A stretch of DNA of 64,000 nt. Source: Lachancea mirantina (taxonomy: Eukaryota; Ascomycota; Saccharomycetes; Saccharomycetales; Saccharomycetaceae). This document shows, one piece after another, positions 51,985 to 60,980 of the stretch; the stretch's first letter is position 1, and each line of letters opens with the position of its first letter. Below the pieces are notes generated by a model. The model was not told the origin of the DNA and did no database searches. It worked only from the letters and a program-made list of their open reading frames with translations. Both the position numbers and the translations under genes were made by a program. The stretch spans positions 1,054,001 to 1,118,000 of the forward strand of contig LT598469.1 in assembly GCA_900074745.1 (NCBI GenBank), given 5' to 3'.

Positions 51985-53718
51985 CTACTCTCTCAATATT
52001 ATAGTCTCCGCGTCTGACTTCACGTTCGAGCTCTTGGTGTCCCGGACCGAGACCACCTCTCTCCGCACTTCTGCGTCGTTGGACGACGCGTCGGTGCCGT
52101 CGCCGCTAGCGCGGCGCGGCACCTTGGTGATCTTCTTACGCCAGAAGCCGTCGTCGCCCAGAACGTCGACGTCGACCAAGTCGTAGTGTCCGATGCGGGG
52201 CAGTAGTTGCGCCCATACCAGGTAGTAAACGCCTCCGAGCGCAAATATACCCCAACTGACCACACAGTGGATCCAGTACGGCAACGAGTGGTACACGGAC
52301 TGTCCGCCGGTTGGAGGCACGTACGGAGCGACAACCAAGTACAGGTTCGCAAGCGCAAACAGAGACGTCACCACGACGCCGGCCTTGATGGGTGGGTTCC
52401 AGGTCAGCTTGCCCTGGCGGCGCTGCCAGTAGATCCACAGCAGCCCGCAGCTCACGAACAGATTGATGATGTTCATCGGATACGAGATCAGGTTCAAGAT
52501 GAAGTTGTACGCGTCTCCCGGGGGCGGCGCAATGATCGTCACCAGACACACGACGAAATGCTGGAACAGCCCGACCGCAGGCGAGTTGAACGGCTTCGAC
52601 GACGCGAAAAAATCGGAAAACGGCAGCACGCCCTCGCGGCCCAGTTGCTGGATGATACGACCCTGCGAGAAAATCACCGACATCACGTTCCCCAGCGCAC
52701 TCAGGCCCACAATGACGGCGGCCGCGGTTTTACCGCGACTGCCGAATACGATGTCAAAGAAGTCCGCGGCCAGCACGAGCTTCGACGACACAAGCGTCTC
52801 CTTGGGCACCACTGCAAAGTACGCAACGTTCACGAAAATGTAGATGATCGCCAAGAAAATCATCGACGTGGGGCCCGCGATCTTCAAACTTCTCACCGGG
52901 TTTTTCACTTCACCCAGGGCGTAGTTCACGTTACTGTAGCCGACAAAGGACCAAATCACATTGTACAGTGCGTTGACAATCCCGTAAGCAGTCGCATCTT
53001 TAGTCCCCTCGAATGAATTGTGGAAATTGTTGGTCTTGTACCCGTTTTTGAGCCCACCTCCAAGCGCAACCCATCCGGTCACGGAAATGAAAATTACAAT
53101 CACGATTTTGAAGATTCCAAGCACGTTTTGGATGTACAGACCGGTCTTAACGTTGATCGAGTTCACCAGAAAACAAAACCCAACAACCGCGACTCCGATT
53201 CCGCGCTGGTTCCATTCGGTCACCTCAGCTTTTGCCGCAGTCAAAAACATCACTGCGGTGTTCACCGAGTTACCTGCTGCCCATCCCAAAAAGAATATGT
53301 AAGCGGCATACATCGAAGTGACAAAAAACTTGGGTTTCTTGAACACAAATTCCAAATAGTTCTTCTCCCCACCATTTCGGGGAATCGCAGTTCCGAATTC
53401 CATGTAAACGTAAAGACCCAAAATCGCAATAATCGCGCCAACCGCCCAAATAATTAGCGACAGTCCGATCGAACCGCACAAAGTGTACACCGTCGAGGAC
53501 ACGGCAAAAACACCGGTCCCCAGCATTCTATTACAGATCAACCCAATGCACGAAACTATGCCCAATTGTTTGGAGCCCTGGTCCAGCTCCGTAACGAACT
53601 GATCGCCTGCCTCCACGTCATCGCCAGCGTCGGCGCTCGAGTCACGTGATTTCGCACTAGTCTTGTAAATTTCTTTACCGAAAATGTTCCACTGCGAGGC
53701 AAAACCCGCTTTGGACAT
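51985..53718 (-). CDS. MUP1: High-affinity methionine permease
   Basis: Plasma-membrane methionine/cysteine transporter of the LAT-like (L-type) group in the APC superfamily, endocytosed via Rsp5 when methionine is plentiful. The 577-residue product has 12 predicted membrane segments, hydrophilic termini, and near-identity to S. cerevisiae Mup1 (574 aa) in stretches such as ELDQGSKQLGIVSCIGLICN and WSFVGYSNVNYALGEVKNPV. The 3' half of the gene is noticeably GC-rich, continuing the island of the neighbouring sirtuin gene. Methionine-type regulatory sites lie upstream. Orthologue of YGR055W. Confidence 0.97.
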   Translation of the reverse strand: MSKAGFASQWNIFGKEIYKTSAKSRDSSADAGDDVEAGDQFVTELDQGSKQLGIVSCIGLICNRMLGTGVFAVSSTVYTLCGSIGLSLIIWAVGAIIAILGLYVYMEFGTAIPRNGGEKNYLEFVFKKPKFFVTSMYAAYIFFLGWAAGNSVNTAVMFLTAAKAEVTEWNQRGIGVAVVGFCFLVNSINVKTGLYIQNVLGIFKIVIVIFISVTGWVALGGGLKNGYKTNNFHNSFEGTKDATAYGIVNALYNVIWSFVGYSNVNYALGEVKNPVRSLKIAGPTSMIFLAIIYIFVNVAYFAVVPKETLVSSKLVLAADFFDIVFGSRGKTAAAVIVGLSALGNVMSVIFSQGRIIQQLGREGVLPFSDFFASSKPFNSPAVGLFQHFVVCLVTIIAPPPGDAYNFILNLISYPMNIINLFVSCGLLWIYWQRRQGKLTWNPPIKAGVVVTSLFALANLYLVVAPYVPPTGGQSVYHSLPYWIHCVVSWGIFALGGVYYLVWAQLLPRIGHYDLVDVDVLGDDGFWRKKITKVPRRASGDGTDASSNDAEVRREVVSVRDTKSSNVKSDAETIILRE

Positions 53719-54435
53719 CGTGATCTCTGATAGACGCGTACTTCCAACGATCTCTTTCTTATGAAAATTTGTGTGCTCAGCGTTTCTTGTTTCTTATATA
53801 GCCATGCTCCCTGCAGCTGCTTGCTTCTGGTTTCCTAATGCACGATTTGTCACTGTGGCGTACAAGCCAGGCGGCACACACAACAGCGGCTTCTGCCAAG
53901 AAATATTCATCAAGCACCTCGACGGTTTTCTTTCAGATTCAAGGCATTGTTGACTGTGGCTTCCCGTGCTTTTCAAGCCTGTATGAATTCGTTTCTTGTT
54001 GCCCCATATTTAGTGCCGTTTAAATGGCACTATTTGGTCAGTGTGAAAAATTAACGTGATCTACTACGCAGGCGAAGTCTTTGGCATAATTTGAAAATGC
54101 AATGTTAAATTCTTTTTGTAAAAGGTTGCGTTGAGAATGAGAGCGCTTCGATCTTAATTTGAGCCGTATGGTGGCGGGCAATCATATTTGACTTTCCACT
54201 TGTTTTCACCTGTAGAGACTTTGAAGACAAAGTCGCTTTGCAAGAAACGGCGCCCACGTCGGTAAAAAAAACCACAACTTCTGAAAAATCAGAATCATTT
54301 TTACTTCGAGCCGTAACAACTTGTAGATGTGGCTGTAGATGTGTCTCTTTTGTTCGGGCACTTTTCGACATAGTAGATCCAAGAGAAACGAAATCCAGGG
54401 TTCGTGTAGTGACTTTTCTTGCAAACGAAACAGGT
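53719..54435. other. MUP1 promoter and LST4 3' spacer
   Basis: 717 bp between two minus-strand genes. It carries the MUP1 TATA box and Met31/32-type sites listed separately. No reading frame here is credible. Confidence 0.6.
53793..53960 (-). promoter_or_regulatory. MUP1: MUP1 promoter: TATA box and two Met31/32-type sites
   Basis: TATATAAG (minus strand, 53793-53800) lies about 75 bp upstream of the ATG. CTGTGGC, the core of the Met31/Met32 site AAACTGTGG, occurs at 53853-53859 and 53954-53960. In S. cerevisiae MUP1 belongs to the Met4 regulon, so induction by methionine shortage is expected. Confidence 0.55.
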
Positions 54436-56460
54436 TTACGGCGTTGCGCAGAAATCTGTAAGTTGCAATTGCCTGTATATGAGCGTCAACGAATTCTTTT
54501 TGTCCTCGTCGCTCTTGCTGCTTTCCCAAATATCTAGCGCCTCGCGAAATTTGGCCTCGAAAAACGACAAAGCCTGCTGGAATCTCGGCGACAATGCAGT
54601 GCACTTCCCCGAATTAAAAATCTTCTTGGTCCTCTGAACGAGTTTGTGGGTCCTTTTGTCCTTTTCTAGCATTATTTCCCTGATCTCCCTCGACCGCAGT
54701 GACACGAATAGTGTCCGCGATACATGACAGTTATGCAAGTCTCGCTTCATCACACCCAATACTTTGCGCTCCGCGTCAGACGAAATTGGAATGGCTTGAA
54801 GCTGAAACCACGGAACCAAATTTGGAACGTAGGCTGTGTATTTCGGGAGAAGTTCGGTGGCATCGTACTTGTAGTCCTCTTCGAAGTTGACCTCCAATAC
54901 AGGTGCGTGGTTTGCGCCGACTGCAGGCGTCGACATGGATAGCTGTGAGGCGTCAAACACACACAGGTTTTCGAAAATCTCATCCATCTCGGTACTGTCT
55001 GTGATCCTGTTACAGTTTCTTTTCAGATTCAATGTATGGAATGCGGGCTCTGCCGATGCAAAATGGTCGCTATTGCTGTGCTCAGTTCTGGGAGACATGG
55101 GGGTAGCGAGCCAGGGGAAATCCTCATATTCGTTCAAGGACGGCGATGGAAGCGGTGTAATCCTGTTGTTCATAGCAATTTGATGCAAAGAGGAGCTACT
55201 ATTATTCCTCTGCAGGAAAAGCGATGGTTCTAAAAAACCATTGCCATTTTTAGATGGACTGTTAACAGTGGCCCTCTTATTGAACCAAGACCCATAGCTA
55301 CCGTATGCACTTGACAGTGATGACGACAGATGTACTAGTGAACTTCCCCCGCTTTTGAAGGATGAAGGTTGAATTACTTGGGCGCTACTCTCATCAGAGG
55401 AAAGGCTGGTGGAGCTGTAGGGGGATTCTTTTTGACGTGGGATTTTCCAGCCTTGGTTTGTCACCGTAGTAAACTGCCTGGCATCGTGTAAACTCTCCTC
55501 CTCGTGCGGAGTATTGTCGGTTTTTTGTTTGCTGCCGTGAGTTATTTGGTCACAAGTGTGTATGCATCCTTTGTATCTGGGCTTGAGCATACCCGCGAGA
55601 ATGAAAATCAGCTTGTTTGCTACAACCATATTTCCTGACATGATCACGATCCGGCACGCTTCATTGGCCACGAGTTGATCAGAAAAATCTAGCGCAACCT
55701 TAGCCAGCAAAACTGGTAAGAACTTGAGTCTGTGTCCATCTTTGATCTCAAGCCAATGGAAAATTCCCTGAAACCAGTTCACGATGTACTCACTGCACGT
55801 GTTGGGATACAGAAACAATCTTGGAATTTCGGTGTGAGAGGCTATAACTGGCACAAGTAGTTTGTAAACTGAGCTTATTATCGCTTCTGAGCTTTGTGAC
55901 GCCTGCACGCCTATGTTTCGCGGCAAAGGTTTCACACTCTCAGACGCAACGATTGTTGTGGCCAATTCTCGGCACTCGTCGAGCCATCGCGTAACATAGC
56001 TCCAAACCTCGCTGAGCGCTGTAGCGTAGCTCTCCGGCAAACACAGACACATGGCAAGCCGCTGCCCATTACCTGTCGCTGGAAACACTCGCATGACTAG
56101 CAAGACACCCATGTCTGACAGAACCCGGAATTTATCGCTTTGGTGCGGGTCTATGGTTCGCACCGCTGACCCAAAAATGTAGTTTCGCAACTCATTGGCC
56201 GAAATCTGGTCCATCGCAGATCCTCGCGCATTACAGTAGTCCAGCGCAACCTGAAAACTGTGTCGACTCATCAGCTCCCCCAAATCCTGGGCCACCAAGA
56301 CTCGGAACTGATGCGGACTGATTTGTTGCTCCACATCTCTGCTCCCGAAAAGCTTGAGTCTCGCCTCCTCGTGAAGGTGAAAAGGAGCAGTGAATGCCGC
56401 ATCATCCGCCACGCTGCTTCCCTCCTGATACACATTCTTCGCCAGCAGCCGGCCCAGCAT
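54436..56460 (-). CDS. LST4: Folliculin-interacting protein homologue Lst4
   Basis: Yeast FNIP1/2 homologue; with Lst7 it forms the Gtr2 GTPase-activating complex acting upstream of TORC1 on the vacuole. The 674-residue product begins MLGRLLAKNVYQEGS. It has a longin/DENN-like N-terminal region (about 30-300: FRVLVAQDLGELM and SDMGVLLVMRVFP). A Ser-rich variable middle spans 330-480, and a helical DENN C-terminal part follows. It is shorter than S. cerevisiae Lst4 (828 aa), mainly in the variable part. Overall similarity is moderate; the name is strongly backed by synteny, because the next genes are ZRT3, TPO5 and SNU114 (YKL175, 174, 173). Orthologue of YKL176C. Confidence 0.85.
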   Translation of the reverse strand: MLGRLLAKNVYQEGSSVADDAAFTAPFHLHEEARLKLFGSRDVEQQISPHQFRVLVAQDLGELMSRHSFQVALDYCNARGSAMDQISANELRNYIFGSAVRTIDPHQSDKFRVLSDMGVLLVMRVFPATGNGQRLAMCLCLPESYATALSEVWSYVTRWLDECRELATTIVASESVKPLPRNIGVQASQSSEAIISSVYKLLVPVIASHTEIPRLFLYPNTCSEYIVNWFQGIFHWLEIKDGHRLKFLPVLLAKVALDFSDQLVANEACRIVIMSGNMVVANKLIFILAGMLKPRYKGCIHTCDQITHGSKQKTDNTPHEEESLHDARQFTTVTNQGWKIPRQKESPYSSTSLSSDESSAQVIQPSSFKSGGSSLVHLSSSLSSAYGSYGSWFNKRATVNSPSKNGNGFLEPSLFLQRNNSSSSLHQIAMNNRITPLPSPSLNEYEDFPWLATPMSPRTEHSNSDHFASAEPAFHTLNLKRNCNRITDSTEMDEIFENLCVFDASQLSMSTPAVGANHAPVLEVNFEEDYKYDATELLPKYTAYVPNLVPWFQLQAIPISSDAERKVLGVMKRDLHNCHVSRTLFVSLRSREIREIMLEKDKRTHKLVQRTKKIFNSGKCTALSPRFQQALSFFEAKFREALDIWESSKSDEDKKNSLTLIYRQLQLTDFCATP

Positions 56461-57100
56461 CTCGGCTTACCTTGTTCTTCTGCTTTCAGTAGAGATGAGA
56501 TGCCACTTATTCAAAGGCGCATTATTTACGGATTTCGCAAAATTCAACCAATCACAGCTAGTAGAGGAGCATACGAGCATAGCAGCATAGGGCATATAAA
56601 ACACATAGGTAGTACCAAATGGCACGGTCCGATTGTCGAAGGTCTTCTTTGTAACATCTATCTCTGCTTAATTGTCTAACATCATATCTAAATCCATAAA
56701 AGGCAGCAAGATCACAAGCCAGTAGGTTGGGGCTTACTATACCTACAGGGTCAAGATGGCAATGACCAAATTGATAGAGCTTCGGTAGCGTTTCTAGCGT
56801 TTCCTTGTAATTGTTATCATCGTGAGACAGGCTGATTAGAATCGAAAGTTGATCTTGGTTACCTTTAAATGATGGGCTCTTTTGAATGACCTCGTATGAA
56901 CTGACATCAACAGTTTCTTGACCCGGTGGTTCGACTTCTCTAATAGAGAACTCAGTGGTAACCAGCAAGGTAACGAACACGTTTGATGGTTGAAGTACAG
57001 TTTGGGTGATTAAGCACAGGATCCAGCGCGCATTTAAAGCGTCCTTGCTGATATTTTGGTACATTTGTCCCGGCTAGGAACGCGATAAGGTCAACTTGAT
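56461..57100. other. Divergent intergenic region LST4-ZRT3, with an uncertain 168-codon frame
   Basis: 640 bp holding both promoters. The minus strand is open from an ATG at 57064 to 56558, giving a 168-residue peptide (MYQNISKDALNARWIL...) with ordinary-looking codon use in its first 100 codons and no domain I recognise. Its start is only 36 bp from the ZRT3 ATG, which leaves no room for separate promoters, so I do not call it a gene. ACCTTTAAAT at 56861 partly resembles the Zap1 zinc-response element (8 of 11 positions). Confidence 0.4.
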
Positions 57101-58423
57101 ATGATTTTCGACGAGACTCCAAGATGGATTTTGTATACTGGGATGTCTTCGTTGCTATGTGTGGCAGGAGCGCTGTGTGTGCCGCTCGTGTCACGTGCTA
57201 GTACTTCTGCGGCTACCGTGAACACTCGGCTGTTGAACTATGGGCTGTCGCTCAGCGCAGGATCGATGCTCGCAACGAGTTTGTACAGAATGCTGCCGCA
57301 CGACGAGAAGCACAAGAAACAGGTGTTCATGGGATTTCTGCTCGGGGTAGTAGTAAGCTTTATTCTCAACTTCATTGTGCATGCTTACACCAATCACAGT
57401 CTGGTGCATTGCGCTCACGGAACTGGTATTCACGAAAGCGATGGCCATCGCCATGGTAGTGACCATAGCAACGGCGGCAGTGATCATCACGATGTAACGC
57501 ACTCCAACGACCAACAGTCGCATTTTCCCGCCGAAATGCAGCAACGCGACCCTGTGGAACCAGCTCCGCCCAAAAAGCCTTTTTTAAAGAAAATGCCATC
57601 GTTGATTGACTTATTGAACAAGAGCGATCCGGCACACGGTACTTGCTACGGTAGCATGTCGTGCCTACCGCAGGATGCTGAGATTGCGCCTGCTAGTTGT
57701 CGCAGTGATCAATACAAAAAAGCCGTCCCTTGCATCGAAAACGACATTGGATACGACCTCGAAAACTTGAGCATGTATCGCAATCGTTTTTTGAGTATCG
57801 ATAGCCATGGCCATGAAATCTCTGGATCTACATCAAGTACTGAAGATATGCATCCATTGCACGATGGTGATGGTGTATCTCACCATCATCACCACCACGT
57901 TGCAACTCCATTCTCCAAATTAGTTTCCATTGGCGTTCAAACATGCGCCGTAATGGCTTTGCACAAATTTCCTGAGGGTTTCATCATTTTTTTTACTAAC
58001 AACGATTCCAAATATTCTAAGGCTATCGGATTTTCCATTTTCCTTAGTCTGGCTATACATAACTTCATCGAAGGATTTTCGATGACTTTGCCGCTTTACG
58101 CTGCTTTTAAACGTAAGTGGGTCGCTGTCCTCGTGACGATCGTTTTGGGTGGTGGATCTCAACCACTGGGAGCTTTACTTGGTTATTTAAGTTTCCACTA
58201 TTCCGGTGCCCGTGAAGTTCATGTGAACTTTTTGCTGAGTTTGACAGCTGGATTTTTATTTGTGATCGGGCTCCAGATGTTCCAGACTGCAGTTGGGTTC
58301 AGCGACGGTCACCATCATCATGATACCGATGAATCTATGAAGGATCATGCTTTAGGTACGGTTTGCTTGCATTGGTGCTGTGCTGGTGTACTACTGATTT
58401 TGTCAACCGGGCTCTTTGCCTAA
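57101..58423 (+). CDS. ZRT3: Vacuolar zinc transporter Zrt3 (ZIP family)
   Basis: Exports stored zinc from the vacuole to the cytosol during zinc shortage. The 440-residue product has three N-terminal membrane segments and then a long His-rich cytosolic or lumenal loop (HGTGIHESDGHRHGS, SDHHD, SHHHHHHVATPF). The conserved ZIP core follows, with HKFPEGF and HNFIEGF metal-binding motifs in segments IV and V. Three more segments end the protein. S. cerevisiae Zrt3 is 503 aa; the difference is in the loop. Orthologue of YKL175W. A partial Zap1-like site lies upstream. It is convergent with TPO5, 34 bp apart. Confidence 0.95.
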   Translation: MIFDETPRWILYTGMSSLLCVAGALCVPLVSRASTSAATVNTRLLNYGLSLSAGSMLATSLYRMLPHDEKHKKQVFMGFLLGVVVSFILNFIVHAYTNHSLVHCAHGTGIHESDGHRHGSDHSNGGSDHHDVTHSNDQQSHFPAEMQQRDPVEPAPPKKPFLKKMPSLIDLLNKSDPAHGTCYGSMSCLPQDAEIAPASCRSDQYKKAVPCIENDIGYDLENLSMYRNRFLSIDSHGHEISGSTSSTEDMHPLHDGDGVSHHHHHHVATPFSKLVSIGVQTCAVMALHKFPEGFIIFFTNNDSKYSKAIGFSIFLSLAIHNFIEGFSMTLPLYAAFKRKWVAVLVTIVLGGGSQPLGALLGYLSFHYSGAREVHVNFLLSLTAGFLFVIGLQMFQTAVGFSDGHHHHDTDESMKDHALGTVCLHWCCAGVLLILSTGLFA

Positions 58424-58457
58424 AACCTAAAAGATGTGACGGAAGTGGTATTAGAGT

Positions 58458-60113
58458 TCATTGAAGGGATTCAGCCAATGACGTTGTCTTTGATTTGTCC
58501 TGCTGAGCAGGCGATTGTAAAGGAATGTGTTCTTTGACAAGTGGGGTCTTGAAATGCAGTTTGCCCCACATGTAATACAGTGCTGTAATGCAAACTAGAA
58601 AGAATGCATAAACCAGACTCGCATAGTTCATGGTAGAGAAACTTACTGGCATTTTGACAGGCACGCATATGACTACGATTGTCAAAAGTAGCCATAATGT
58701 ATTTGCGATGTTCAAAACCCATCCTAGTCCCCTTTTAACTTTTATTGGTGCGCCCTGTAACGCTTGGCGTTTTGATACCATCACTAAAATGAAAGGAATA
58801 CATGTAGCTGAACATAAGCATATAATAGCAGCCCCAATAAAAGCATTGAATGCGGCAGTGGAGATTAATGCAAGTAGGCCCAAAATATATGAAACTGCCA
58901 TACTTAAAAGCACTGCAAATTTGGGTACTTTAGATGCAGAAGATTCATCGATATAGGTCCAGATCTCGCTGTAAGGCATCGCAGAGTCTCGTGCCATGCT
59001 GTATACAGCTCTTGAGGACGTGGTAATTGATCCTATACCTGAGAAGAGAAGATTTCCTAGAATCATCAACACTAGGAAAAAAGAGACGAACATCGAATGT
59101 GTGGATTGCGTGAAGATGAGTACCACAGGAGCAATCTTGGGATTGTCTAAAATGGTTTGCGGATCGGGTAATATGAGCATGATCGGCAGAAGGAATACTA
59201 TGCCTGCCAACCATGATATTAGAACGGCAGTAGACATCCCATGCGGTATATCTCTTTCCGGTCTCTGAACTTCGTCAGAAACAGCTGTCAGCATACTAAA
59301 TCCTTGCAACGTGAAACTCGACTGCTGGAAACCGATGAGAAACGATAGCACAACGCTTTGATGCCCTGAAAACCGATTGTCAAAATGCATCAGCGCGAAT
59401 TTCAAGGACCGATAATTGCCAGAATGGAAAAGTAAGAGTAAAATGTCGATAAATATGATCGCGTAGATGATCCAATAAACGCAAACCTTATTAATTGTCT
59501 CGATAAATCGCGCTAGCTTCAAATTGACGACTCCCACGAGAGTCACAATGACATAAAATGCCAACACGGTATGAAGAACAACATTTTCGGTCTTAATCAA
59601 GTTTTCGTTCGTTAATGCGATCAACGAGACCAGAAGCTGGGCGCCGGCAAATGTGATACTAGTACTCATGGCCCAGTTGCCTAAAAGCATTAGCCAGCCC
59701 GTGTACCAGGAACATATAAGCTTCAATCGTGCTGGTGCTAGCATTGCAGATCCCCCATGGATCTCTATCGGGTATTTGGAAATGATTTCCCCCAGTGACA
59801 GTGAGCAGAACCACGTCGCTATACCGCAGATCAAAAAACCACCCATTATGGTCAAAGGTCCACCGTTCAATAGCCCTATGCTCATAGTACTGCTCATGCC
59901 AAGCACCGGACTCATTAATCCGAATCCTAGGCCAATTACTGAGCCTTTGGATAAAAACGATCGATTTAAGCGCTCTTCATAGAGAAAACACTCCACTTCC
60001 TCTGTTTCGCTGCCATCATCACGCAGAACTGTGTCCAAATTATTAAAAACAGAGCTGTGTAGTGCCTGCCAATTATTTCGCACCAGCCAGGCGGTCCGAG
60101 TATACTCCGGCAT
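58458..60113 (-). CDS. TPO5: Polyamine exporter Tpo5 (amino acid permease family)
   Basis: In S. cerevisiae Tpo5 works in Golgi and post-Golgi vesicles to excrete putrescine and spermidine. The 551-residue product is a 12-segment permease of the amino acid/choline transporter (Hnm1/Uga4-like) group. It has the early signature SVIGLGFGLMSPVLGMSSTM and the PERDIPHGMSTAVLISW loop. S. cerevisiae Tpo5 is 618 aa; the termini are shorter here. Synteny with ZRT3 and SNU114 supports the orthologue of YKL174C over other permeases of the family. Confidence 0.92.
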   Translation of the reverse strand: MPEYTRTAWLVRNNWQALHSSVFNNLDTVLRDDGSETEEVECFLYEERLNRSFLSKGSVIGLGFGLMSPVLGMSSTMSIGLLNGGPLTIMGGFLICGIATWFCSLSLGEIISKYPIEIHGGSAMLAPARLKLICSWYTGWLMLLGNWAMSTSITFAGAQLLVSLIALTNENLIKTENVVLHTVLAFYVIVTLVGVVNLKLARFIETINKVCVYWIIYAIIFIDILLLLFHSGNYRSLKFALMHFDNRFSGHQSVVLSFLIGFQQSSFTLQGFSMLTAVSDEVQRPERDIPHGMSTAVLISWLAGIVFLLPIMLILPDPQTILDNPKIAPVVLIFTQSTHSMFVSFFLVLMILGNLLFSGIGSITTSSRAVYSMARDSAMPYSEIWTYIDESSASKVPKFAVLLSMAVSYILGLLALISTAAFNAFIGAAIICLCSATCIPFILVMVSKRQALQGAPIKVKRGLGWVLNIANTLWLLLTIVVICVPVKMPVSFSTMNYASLVYAFFLVCITALYYMWGKLHFKTPLVKEHIPLQSPAQQDKSKTTSLAESLQ

Positions 60114-60980
60114 TAATATAGCTCACACCGTCACTGCATGGAATTGGCTATGCTGAGGCTTGTAGATGTCATCATCTTTCATGATGCCATAGCCTCGTCA
60201 TTCATGACCCGTAATCATCACAATTGGCCAATAACCGCCCCTAAGCTTCACTCTTAGACGTCGAAAAACGTGTAAAGATCCTTATCTTTCAAAATTCTCA
60301 ATGATTTAGTCGCTAATACCAGCTTCAATGGTGTAAGGAAACTCAGCTTCTTGTGCTTTCCTTTGTTGTTCTAAAGAGTTCACAAAGGGATCTTTTCGGC
60401 GTGGGAAAATACTACGATTATTGTCACCTTGGCTTTTAACGTCAGCAGGTATGGAACTTAACTTGTATAGATCTACAAATATTCAAGCAACTTAAGTCTT
60501 ATTCAATCAAAATTCGAGATAGACGATTTTCGTGAGAACCGCCAGCTCTCATCGTTATAGTCCCAATATCGTAGCATTGCGTTGAATTTTGGAGCTACGA
60601 GTCACGATTCGTTGACCTACAGCTCTATTTACCGCAAATTACGACACTTAAGTATAAAGAGCATCACAACTTTTTGTCCTTGACGACTGTTCCTCTTGGC
60701 GAGTTCCTGGGAACGATCCAACCGCAACAGGATACTTTGAGGAATTACGAGTTGAGCCACATCCTGCTCCACAATATCTGAAAGTCCCGTGCCCATCTCT
60801 GTGATAGAGGAAGAAAGTCTATCTAGGCTCAACTAATGGAAACCAAGCACTCTCATTGAAAACCGCCGCTACATGAGCTCGACGCTGACTGCCAATCGGT
60901 GGGATAAATCTGTCTGAAATTCAGATCTTCAAAAAATTACAATTTGAGAAGAACAACGATGACATAGAAAGCGAACCAAA
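60114..60980. other. Divergent intergenic region TPO5-SNU114
   Basis: 867 bp, AT-rich, holding both promoters. ATGATG/CATCAT-rich sequence near 60165-60220 was considered as a snoRNA remnant but no C/D pair is convincing. No gene is supported. Confidence 0.5.

Noticed and set aside
60158-60230. Possible C/D-box snoRNA in the TPO5-SNU114 spacer
   Set aside because: ATGATG-like repeats are present but no convincing C box, D box and terminal stem combine.
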